The notes under the pieces: model-generated
What the model was told of the DNA's origin: nothing
The model's database searches: none
What the model saw: only the letters and a program-made list of their open reading frames with translations
Program-made: the position numbers and the translations under genes
Source of the DNA: Pseudomonadota bacterium
GTDB taxonomy: Bacteria; Pseudomonadota; Alphaproteobacteria; Rhizobiales; Beijerinckiaceae
Reading direction: 5' to 3'
Assembly: GCA_028876585.1 (NCBI GenBank)
Contig: JAGWRL010000036.1
Span: 1-6,273 of the forward strand
Length of the DNA stretch: 6,273 nt
Part shown: positions 1 to 4,812 of the stretch, piece after piece
Position numbering within the stretch: the stretch's first letter is position 1
How the letters are laid out: the number at the start of each line of letters is the position of its first letter

Positions 1-94
1 CCCGCGCGGTCAGCGAGACGCCCTTCAGCACCTCATGCGCGCCGAAGCGCTTGCGCATGTTCTCGACTTGCAGCGCGGGAACGTCAGAGCACAT
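1..94 (-). CDS. Polar amino-acid ABC transporter ATP-binding protein, N-terminal fragment
   Basis: Partial gene that runs off the left edge; only 31 complete codons are visible. The peptide begins MCSDVPALQVENMRKRFG and continues AHEVLKGVSL, which is the typical opening of an ABC ATPase of the HisP/GlnQ class: a first beta strand, the aromatic A-loop region and the 'vLkgvsl' strand that precedes Walker A. Walker A, the signature motif and Walker B all lie outside the window. The ATG at 92-94 overlaps the end of the upstream permease by 11 bp in another frame, and AAGG lies about 6 bases before it, which suggests translational coupling. In this family the protein is a cytoplasmic homodimer that powers the two permeases. 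The assignment rests mainly on position after two permeases and a binding protein. Substrate cannot be judged from this fragment. Confidence 0.82.
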   Translation of the reverse strand, partial: MCSDVPALQVENMRKRFGAHEVLKGVSLTAR

Positions 95-800
95 CGGCGA
101 CCTTTGCGGCGACGGGACGGCCGCGCAAATGCGGCGACAGCCAATATTCGAGCGCCGCCGCGGCGCGCGCGATGACGAAATTGAGCGCGAAATAGATCGC
201 GCCGGCGACCAGCAGCGGCGTGTAGGTGACTAGCGTGTCGTTGCGGATTTTCAACGCCACGCTCATCACGTCCCACAGCGTCACCAGCGACACCAGCGCC
301 GTCGCCTTGGTCATCGAAATCAGTTCGGTGGTGTAGGCGGGCAGCGCCTGACGCAGCGCGATGGGGAAGATCACGCGACGAAACAAGGTGGCGCCGGACA
401 TGCCGCAGGCGCGCGCCGCCTCGATCTGGCCCGGCGGAATCGCCGCCAGCGCCATGCGGAAGATTTCGCTCTGATAGGCGGCGGTGCACAAAGCCAGCGC
501 CAGCACCGCGCAGGAGAAGGCGTCGCGCAGGAACGGCCAAAGCACGCTCGCCCGCACCGCCGCGAACGAGGCGAGGCCGTAATAGACGACGAACAATTGC
601 ACCAGCAGCGGCGTGCCGCGAAACACGAACACATAGGCGCGCGCCAACCCTTGCAGCGGCGCCGCCGCGCTCACCCGCGCCGCCGTGACGCCAAGCCCGA
701 TCAGGCCGCCGAGCGCCATCGACAGCGCCCATACTTCCAGCGTCAACGGCAGCGCCGCGATCAGGCGCCAGAAGGTGGCGGCGATGAAGGTGAAATCCAT
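84..800 (-). CDS. Polar amino-acid ABC transporter permease (HisM-like)
   Basis: Inner-membrane permease of 238 aa, one of the two channel subunits of an importer for amino acids. It is strongly hydrophobic, with about five predicted membrane segments (roughly residues 15-40, 55-80, 92-112, 150-175 and 193-213). The family N-terminal motif appears as FRGTPLLVQLF (60-70). The cytoplasmic EAA loop that docks on the ATPase is at about 127-146, reading EAARACGMSG, with the expected glycine at 133. Length matches HisM/ArtM-type proteins. The ATG at 798-800 is one base from the stop of the preceding permease; the ribosome site is weak, so coupling to upstream translation is likely. The second position after the binding protein matches hisM in the his operon, but the subunits of this family cannot be named from sequence alone, so no symbol is given. 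Confidence 0.93.
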   Translation of the reverse strand: MDFTFIAATFWRLIAALPLTLEVWALSMALGGLIGLGVTAARVSAAAPLQGLARAYVFVFRGTPLLVQLFVVYYGLASFAAVRASVLWPFLRDAFSCAVLALALCTAAYQSEIFRMALAAIPPGQIEAARACGMSGATLFRRVIFPIALRQALPAYTTELISMTKATALVSLVTLWDVMSVALKIRNDTLVTYTPLLVAGAIYFALNFVIARAAAALEYWLSPHLRGRPVAAKVADVL

Positions 801-801
801 C

Positions 802-1515
802 TCAGGCCGTCCGCCGCCGGCCGCGTTCGACCCGGCGCTCGGCCGTCTCGAACAGGCGGTTGGAGAAGATCGTCAGCACGAGATAAAGCGCGCCGCCGGC
901 GAGATAGAAGGTGAAGGGCTGCCGCGTCGAGCCGGAGGCGACCTGCGCCGCGCGCATCAGTTCGGTCAACCCGGTGACGGAGATCAGCGAAGAGTCCTTC
1001 AGCGCCACCTGCCACAGATTGTTGAGGCCGGGCAGCGCGAAGGCGACCACCTGCGGCGCGACGATGCGGCGGAACATCAACCAGCTTCCCATGCCGCAGG
1101 CGCGGGCGGCCTCCAATTCGCCCTTGGGAATGGCGAGAAAGGCGCCGCGAAACAGCTCCGCCTGATAGGCGCCCGAGATCGTCCCGACCGCGATCGCGCC
1201 GGCGAAGAACGGCGGCACGCCGAGAAAACCCTCGCGCCCGAAGGCGTGGCCGAGGCCGGTCAGCAGGGCGGAGGAGCCGAAATAGACGAAATAGATGATC
1301 AGCAATTCCGGCACGCCGCGAAAAATGGCGGCGTAGGCGTCGCCGAGCGCTGCGGGCGCGCGCGCGCCGGAGAGTTTCGCGGCCGCCACGCCGGCGCCGA
1401 TCGCCGCGCCGATCAGCAGCGCGACGGTGGCCACCAGCAGCGTCATCAACGCGCCTTCGAGCAGCGCCGGCCCCCATCCCCGGGGGCCGAAACCGAGCGC
1501 GTCGAGCGGGCTCAC
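802..1515 (-). CDS. Polar amino-acid ABC transporter permease (HisQ-like)
   Basis: Inner-membrane permease of 237 aa that would pair with the adjacent permease. Family marks are FRGVPELL (65-72), the EAA loop beginning EAARACGMGS (135-144), and a later LPGLNNLWQVALKDSSLIS (161-179) that matches HisQ/OccQ-type proteins. About five membrane helices are visible. The start is GTG at 1513-1515. It is preferred over the internal ATG at residue 24 because the stretch GWGPALLEGALMTL aligns with the conserved N-terminal end of HisQ-type proteins, just before the first helix. It begins 13 bp after the binding-protein stop without a strong Shine-Dalgarno sequence. The two permeases share the same EAARACGM core, as expected for ancient paralogues. 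Confidence 0.93.
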   Translation of the reverse strand: MSPLDALGFGPRGWGPALLEGALMTLLVATVALLIGAAIGAGVAAAKLSGARAPAALGDAYAAIFRGVPELLIIYFVYFGSSALLTGLGHAFGREGFLGVPPFFAGAIAVGTISGAYQAELFRGAFLAIPKGELEAARACGMGSWLMFRRIVAPQVVAFALPGLNNLWQVALKDSSLISVTGLTELMRAAQVASGSTRQPFTFYLAGGALYLVLTIFSNRLFETAERRVERGRRRTA

Positions 1516-1528
1516 TTACCGGCTCAGA

Positions 1529-2371
1529 TCAAGGCGTGGTGTCGATCTTGAACCACTTCATCGAGTATTTCTGCACCGAGCCGTCGGCGAACGCCGCCTT
1601 CAGCGCCTCGTTGAATTTCGCGGTCAGGTCGGCGTCGGACTTGCGCAGCCCCATGCCGGCGCCGACGCCGAAATCGCCGCCGGTGAATTGCGGGCCGAAG
1701 GTCGTAAAATCCTTGGCGTCGGGCTTGGCGAGCATGGCGACGATGGTGGGTTGATCGTCGAGTTCGGCGTCGATGCGGCCGCTCTTGAGGTCGAGGTCGC
1801 GGTCGTCGGTGGTCTTGTATTCCTTGATCGTGGCGACGTCCTTAAAAGTGTCGCCGAGGAAGGTGGCGTGGGTGGTGGAGACCTGCACGCCGATCGTCTT
1901 GCCTTTCAGCGCCTCCTTCAGCATTTTGATCGCGGCCTCGCCGGCGGCCTTGTCCTTGGTCAGGTTGATGACCTTGCCGTTGTCGGGCAGTTTGGCGAGC
2001 GGGCTGGATTTGGCAGCGGCGAAGGCGGCGGGGGTGGCGGTGTAGGGGTTGGAGAAGTCGATCTGCTTCTTGCGCTCGTCGGTGATCGACATGCCGTCCA
2101 TGATGACGTCGAACTTGCCGGCGTTGAGGCCGGGGATCATGCCGTCCCAATCCTGCGCGATGATCTTGCACTCGACCTTGATGCGGGCGCACAGGTCCAT
2201 CGCCAGATCGGGCTCGAAGCCGACGATCTTTCCGCTCGGGTCGGTCATGTTGTAGGGCTCATAGGCGCCCTCCATGCCGATCACGACCGTTTTCCACTCC
2301 TTCGCGGCGGCGCTCGCGCTCGCGAGCCCGAGCGCGAGCGCGGCCAAGGCGATAATTCTGGTGGATTGCAT
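1529..2371 (-). CDS. Periplasmic amino-acid/opine-binding protein of an ABC transporter (HisJ/OccT/NocT type)
   Basis: Solute receptor of 280 aa that captures ligand in the periplasm and delivers it to the two permeases. Residues 1-23 form a Sec signal peptide (MQSTRII, then an Ala/Leu/Ser core ending SASAAA) with cleavage expected near KEW. The mature protein is a family 3 binding protein: GAYEPYN at 35-41, FEPDLAMDLC at 52-61, a cysteine pair C61/C68 spaced as the HisJ disulfide, MSITDERKKQIDFS at 94-107 with the ligand arginine R100, VSTTHATFL at 164-172, and SGRIDAELDD at 197-206 with D206 in the place of the amino-group-binding aspartate. E34 in place of the HisJ aspartate, and the C-terminus KWFKIDTTP, recall octopine/nopaline receptors. 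The start is ATG 2369-2371, with GGAGGG 7 bases upstream; an in-frame TTG at 2422 would add 17 residues before the signal peptide and overlap the promoter. Ligand is inferred only to class. Confidence 0.93.
   Translation of the reverse strand: MQSTRIIALAALALGLASASAAAKEWKTVVIGMEGAYEPYNMTDPSGKIVGFEPDLAMDLCARIKVECKIIAQDWDGMIPGLNAGKFDVIMDGMSITDERKKQIDFSNPYTATPAAFAAAKSSPLAKLPDNGKVINLTKDKAAGEAAIKMLKEALKGKTIGVQVSTTHATFLGDTFKDVATIKEYKTTDDRDLDLKSGRIDAELDDQPTIVAMLAKPDAKDFTTFGPQFTGGDFGVGAGMGLRKSDADLTAKFNEALKAAFADGSVQKYSMKWFKIDTTP
2310..2341. repeat. Perfect 13-bp inverted repeat inside the signal-peptide codons
   Basis: Arm GCGCTCGCGCTCG (2310-2322), spacer CGAGCC (2323-2328), arm CGAGCGCGAGCGC (2329-2341). 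The arms are perfectly complementary and entirely suited to a very stable RNA hairpin. It covers about codons 11 to 21 of the binding-protein gene, 30 to 62 bases after the A of its ATG. The codons are alternating GCG/CTC and GCG/AGC, giving an Ala-Leu then Ala-Ser signal peptide core, so part of the symmetry follows from codon choice. Whether it has a regulatory role is unknown. Confidence 0.75.
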
Positions 2372-2378
2372 GGAAAGC

Positions 2379-2408
2379 CCCTCCGACTCCGGAAGGACGC
2401 CCCTTCCG
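2379..2408 (-). promoter_or_regulatory. Candidate leader switch covering the binding-protein Shine-Dalgarno site
   Basis: Read on the minus strand, three 7-base segments follow each other: A = CGGAAGG (2402-2408), B = CCTTCCG (2390-2396) and C = CGGAGGG (2379-2385). B pairs perfectly with A across a 5-base loop (GGCGT), or with C across a 4-base loop (GAGT) with six Watson-Crick pairs and one G-U. Segment C contains the Shine-Dalgarno sequence GGAGG. So the A:B fold would leave translation open and the B:C fold would close it. This matches no riboswitch class that I recognise, and the element is short. In GC-rich DNA such pairing can arise by chance. A:B could equally be a DNA operator just after the start of transcription. 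Confidence 0.4.
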
Positions 2409-2416
2409 CTGCGGAC

Positions 2417-2445
2417 ATACAAGCGGCGAACGCGGCGATTGTAAA
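2417..2445 (-). promoter_or_regulatory. Predicted sigma70-type promoter of the ABC transporter operon
   Basis: On the minus strand, TTTACA (2440-2445; five of six bases match TTGACA) is followed by a 17-base spacer and TTGTAT (2417-2422; three of six match TATAAT). Transcription would start near 2410, giving a leader of about 39 bases before the ATG at 2371. Three copies of GCGGCGA on the plus strand (2423-2429, 2432-2438, 2463-2469) lie in and upstream of the promoter; the first two are spaced by 9 bp within the spacer, and could be regulator half-sites or chance. Confidence 0.5.
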
Positions 2446-2507
2446 CGGGAATTCGCCCCGGCGCGGCGATGAGCGGGCGCGCGGCTGCGGGCCGGCTCGG
2501 AATGGAC

Positions 2508-2513
2508 TATATA
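2508..2513 (+). promoter_or_regulatory. Possible -10 box (TATATA) for a leaderless hydrolase transcript
   Basis: TATATA sits in the palindrome CTATATAG (2507-2514), a rare AT-rich spot in this DNA. Six bases separate it from the A of the ATG at 2520, the usual distance from a -10 box to the transcription start, so the mRNA might begin at or next to the start codon. No good -35 hexamer is seen 17 bases upstream (CTGCGG), and no Shine-Dalgarno sequence lies at normal distance from the ATG, which is consistent with leaderless translation. Confidence 0.35.
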
Positions 2514-2519
2514 GCCGCC

Positions 2520-3053
2520 ATGCGCGTTTCCGACCTCGATCTCATCTTCATTCCCGCAACCGGCGCCGTCTCCCCCGATCATTGGATCGCGCGGTGGAGC
2601 GCCAAACTGTCGACGGCGCGGCTGGCGCCCGCGCTCGATCCGCGCGCGACCCCCGCCGCGCTGATCGCCGCCGTGCAAAGGGCGACGCGTCCCACGCTGC
2701 TGATCGGCTATTCCACCGGCGCCATCGCCGCCGCGCTGGCGGCGCCGTCGCTGGCGGGGGCGGATTGCCGCGGCGCCTTTCTGGTGGCGCCGCCGGACGA
2801 CGACACGCTGACGACGCTCGACGGCGGCCTGTGGCCGCAGGCGCCGCGCGAACGGCTGCCGTGGCCGTCGGTGCTGGTGGCGAGCCGCACCGATCCGTGG
2901 TCGTCGCACCGGCGATCGCTGGCTTTGGCGAGCGATTGGGGCGCGGATTTCGTCGATGCCGGCGAATCCGGCCGCATCGACGCCGATTCCGGCCACGGCC
3001 CGTGGCCGGACGGGCTGTTGCGGCTCGGCGGCTTCCTGAAGAAGTTGGGATGA
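2520..3053 (+). CDS. RBBP9-like alpha/beta hydrolase with altered catalytic site
   Basis: Cytoplasmic alpha/beta-hydrolase-fold protein of 177 aa, the size of the RBBP9/YdeN family (Pfam Ser_hydrolase), whose natural substrates are mostly unknown. Order: first strand DLDLIFIPA (6-14) and the family motif SPDHWIARW (18-26); nucleophile elbow IGYSTGAIAA (62-71) with Ser65; strand AFLVAPP (86-92); VLVASRTDPW (118-127) with acid Asp125; C-terminal SGRIDADSGHGPWPDG (150-165). In most relatives the last segment reads aGHINxxSGxGxWPxG, so Arg152 occupies the place of the catalytic histidine. Another histidine, His159, lies seven residues on. The start ATG 2520 is chosen because it puts the first strand at the usual place; in-frame ATGs at 2469 and 2502 are possible but lack ribosome sites. 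Downstream it overlaps the ACT gene by ATGA. It may be a pseudoenzyme or an altered hydrolase. Confidence 0.85.
   Translation: MRVSDLDLIFIPATGAVSPDHWIARWSAKLSTARLAPALDPRATPAALIAAVQRATRPTLLIGYSTGAIAAALAAPSLAGADCRGAFLVAPPDDDTLTTLDGGLWPQAPRERLPWPSVLVASRTDPWSSHRRSLALASDWGADFVDAGESGRIDADSGHGPWPDGLLRLGGFLKKLG
2988..3010. repeat. Perfect 10-bp inverted repeat in the hydrolase C-terminal codons
   Basis: Arms TCCGGCCACG (2988-2997) and CGTGGCCGGA (3001-3010) are separated by GCC. They cover codons for SGHGPWPD, the family C-terminal motif, and lie 40 bases before the next start codon at 3050. There is no T tract, so this is not an intrinsic terminator. The first arm also repeats eight of nine bases of TCCGGCCGC at 2967-2975, the Ser-Gly-Arg codons of the altered active site. 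Confidence 0.7.
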
Positions 3054-3430
3054 TCCGCGATCTGAAGCGGCTGTTGGCCGAGGCGTCGCCCGAGTTGCAT
3101 CCGCGCCCCGTCGCAGTAATCGCGCTCGACGGTTTCGCCGCGCCGCCGGGGATCGAACTCATCGGCCAGTTCCGTGAGGCGGAGGGGCTGACGCTCTATG
3201 TCGATCTGGCGGCGGCGGAGGCGGCGGGCCTGCCGATCGCCTTACGCGCGGCGTGGATCACGATGACGGTTCCCTCCGCGCTCGACGCCGTCGGCTTCAC
3301 CGCCGCGTTTTCCGCCGCGCTCGCGCAAGCCGGGATCGCCTGCAACGTGGTGGCCGGCGCGCGGCACGACCATCTGCTGGTGCCGTGGGAGCGGGCGGGC
3401 GAGGCGATGCGGGCGCTGCGCGGGCTTTAG
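3050..3430 (+). CDS. ACT-domain protein of the ACT_3 (DUF2241/COG3602) type
   Basis: Small soluble protein of 126 aa, close to the family's usual length. ACT domains generally bind amino acids or similar small ligands, but no function is established for this group as far as I know. Family features are the N-terminal LHPRPVAVIAL (16-26), the central ALRAAWITMTVPSALDAVG (64-82) that forms a strand and helix start, and the strongly conserved end AGIACNVVAGARHDHLLVPWERAGEAM (94-120), where the HDHLLVP block is diagnostic. The start ATG 3050-3052 overlaps the hydrolase stop as ATGA, with a GAAG/GGGA-like ribosome site inside the upstream gene, so co-translation is likely. Its stop overlaps the convergent metallo-hydrolase stop. 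The neighbouring divergent amino-acid transporter makes a ligand-sensing role conceivable, but that is only inference. Confidence 0.88.
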   Translation: MIRDLKRLLAEASPELHPRPVAVIALDGFAAPPGIELIGQFREAEGLTLYVDLAAAEAAGLPIALRAAWITMTVPSALDAVGFTAAFSAALAQAGIACNVVAGARHDHLLVPWERAGEAMRALRGL

Positions 3431-4410
3431 TCGATCTCCACCACGCCGCCCGGCGGCGGCGCGAGAAACCTCTCCGCCGGGATGCCCGCCCGCGCCAGCG
3501 CCGCCGCCAGCCGGCGCGGCGGCTCGTGATAAGGCTCGCTGGTCAGCCGGAACGTGCCCCAGTGGCAGGCGATCGCCTGTTCGGCGTTGAGCGCGGCGAA
3601 GATCGCCAGCGCCTCCTCCGGGTCGCAATGCTGCTCGCGCATGAACCAGCGCGGCGCATAGGCGCCGATCGGCAGCAGCGCCAGCCGCACCTTGCCATGC
3701 CGCGCGGCGATTTCGGGAAACAGCGAACCGTCGCCATAGCCGGTGTCGCCGGCGTAATAGATATTGCCTTTGGCGCCGGCGACGACGAACGAACCCCATA
3801 ACGCCATGCGTCGATCGGAGCGGCCGCGCGCCGACCAGTGCAAAGCCGGCTCCAGCGTCAGCCGCAGCGCGCCGACTTGCGCCGACTGGCCCCAATCGAG
3901 TGGCCGCGCGTCGATGGCGCGGTCGTGCCGGCGCAGGATCGAATCATTGCCGAGCGGCGTCCACACCGGGCAGGGGCGCGCCTTCGCCAGAAGCGAGAGC
4001 GTGGCGAGATCCATGTGGTCGTAGTGGTTATGCGTCAGCAGGATCGCGTCGAGCGGCGGCAGCGCGTCGATTTTCAGCGCCGGCGCGGTCGCGCGCTTCG
4101 GCCCGAGCAGGCCCCACGGGCCGGCGCGCTCGCACCAGACCGGATCGGTCAGCAGGTTGAGGCCCTGCGTCTGCACCAGAAAGGTCGAGTGGCCGATCAG
4201 GCTGACGCGCAAGCCCTCGACGCGCGCGGGCGGAGCCGGACAGGGCAGGGTCGGCGGGTTCGCCGGCCAAGGCTCGCGCTCGCGCCTTGCGTCGCGCACC
4301 ATGCGCACCAATTCGCGCAGCGATTTGTCGCGTGGACCGCCGGGATAGAAAAAGCGCTCGCCGTCGAAATGATCGGAGACAGGGCCGCCGTAATAGGGAT
4401 TGCGCGCCAA
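3427..4410 (-). CDS. MBL-fold metallo-hydrolase, NAPE-PLD/RomA-like
   Basis: Predicted zinc hydrolase of 327 aa. All the metal ligands expected from NAPE-hydrolysing phospholipase D relatives are present: H127-N-H129-Y-D131-H132 in LLTHNHYDHMD, H191 in PALHW, D222 in YYAGDTGY, and H283 in ACHWGTF. The strand IGHSTFLVQ (72-80) and TDPVWCERAGP (88-98) also fit the family, as does IGAYAPRWFMREQHCDPEEA (248-267). Bacterial relatives are annotated as MBL-fold hydrolase, RomA or UlaG-like; substrate is unknown and no signal peptide is seen. The start is taken as TTG 4408-4410 because the conserved family N-terminus NPYYGGPVSDHFDGERFF begins at residue 4. The next ATG is at residue 37 and would delete it. 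TTG follows the DUF983 stop after a single codon (TGA GAC TTG) in the same frame, so stop-restart translation is likely. No terminator separates it from the convergent ACT gene. Confidence 0.9.
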   Translation of the reverse strand: MARNPYYGGPVSDHFDGERFFYPGGPRDKSLRELVRMVRDARREREPWPANPPTLPCPAPPARVEGLRVSLIGHSTFLVQTQGLNLLTDPVWCERAGPWGLLGPKRATAPALKIDALPPLDAILLTHNHYDHMDLATLSLLAKARPCPVWTPLGNDSILRRHDRAIDARPLDWGQSAQVGALRLTLEPALHWSARGRSDRRMALWGSFVVAGAKGNIYYAGDTGYGDGSLFPEIAARHGKVRLALLPIGAYAPRWFMREQHCDPEEALAIFAALNAEQAIACHWGTFRLTSEPYHEPPRRLAAALARAGIPAERFLAPPPGGVVEID

Positions 4411-4413
4411 GTC

Positions 4414-4812
4414 TCAGTCCGCGCGTCCGCCGAAGCCGTGCATCCGGTTGGCCCATTGCAGCCCGATCAGCGTGCCTTTGATGCGCGGCAGCAGAAGCAG
4501 GCTGGAGGCGAGCGCCAGCGCCGACCAGGCCAGCGCGGGAATCCAGAACGGCGTATCCGGCGCGACCATCTCGCTCGCCAGCACCCCGGCGACGATGAAA
4601 TGGCCGACGATGGCGATGGTGAAATAGGCCGGCGCGTCGTCGGCGCGCTGGTGCGACAGATCCTCGCCGCAAGCCTGGCAATGGTCGACCACCTTGAGAT
4701 AGGCGCGAAACAGCGCGCCCTTGCCGCAGGCGGGGCAATGGCCGGCAAAGCCGCGCCGCAGCGAGCGGCCGAGCGGGCGACGGGTCTCTATGGTCAAGGG
4801 CAGATCGGTCAT
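4414..4812 (-). CDS. DUF983 family membrane protein with two CxxC pairs
   Basis: Small inner-membrane protein of 132 aa. The N-terminal cytoplasmic part carries two CxxC pairs, HCPACGKGALF (25-35) and HCQACGE (44-50), which look like a zinc ribbon. The family motif RADDAPAYFTI (56-66) follows, then two predicted membrane helices (about 63-82 and 88-107), and the conserved end LPRIKGTLIGLQWANRMHGFG (108-128). These are the full marks of DUF983, whose molecular role is not established to my knowledge. The ATG at 4810-4812 overlaps the RNase R stop by ATGA, so the two are cotranscribed and translationally coupled; I recall this rnr-DUF983 pairing as frequent in Hyphomicrobiales. The in-frame metallo-hydrolase begins just after its TGA. 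Confidence 0.93.
   Translation of the reverse strand: MTDLPLTIETRRPLGRSLRRGFAGHCPACGKGALFRAYLKVVDHCQACGEDLSHQRADDAPAYFTIAIVGHFIVAGVLASEMVAPDTPFWIPALAWSALALASSLLLLPRIKGTLIGLQWANRMHGFGGRAD

Noticed and set aside
1516..1528. Intercistronic hairpin or terminator between the binding-protein and permease genes.
   Set aside because: The gap is only 13 bases and no complementary arms were found, so differential expression by a hairpin here is not supported.
685..1551. Plus-strand open frame of 288 codons opposite the permeases.
   Set aside because: Antisense to conserved permease motifs including both EAA-loop regions; Arg/Gly/Glu-rich with no domain.
2372..2422. Longer binding-protein start at TTG 2422, adding 17 residues.
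   Set aside because: The addition (MYVRSGRGVLPESEGLS) would precede the signal peptide, and the TTG overlaps the predicted -10 box. ATG 2371 has a strong Shine-Dalgarno sequence and puts the signal peptide at the N-terminus.
1427..3430. Very long open frame on the plus strand (667 codons) that ends with the ACT protein.
   Set aside because: Only its last 126 codons are the ACT gene. The rest is antisense to the binding protein and out of frame with the hydrolase, with low-complexity Arg/Gly/Ala-rich sequence; it is open because GC-rich codons rarely create stops.
3444..3458. CGCCGCC-C-GGCGGCG palindrome 14 bases after the ACT stop, as a terminator.
   Set aside because: It has a one-base loop and no T tract on either strand, and it encodes the Pro-Gly end of the metallo-hydrolase. 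It is better explained by coding sequence.
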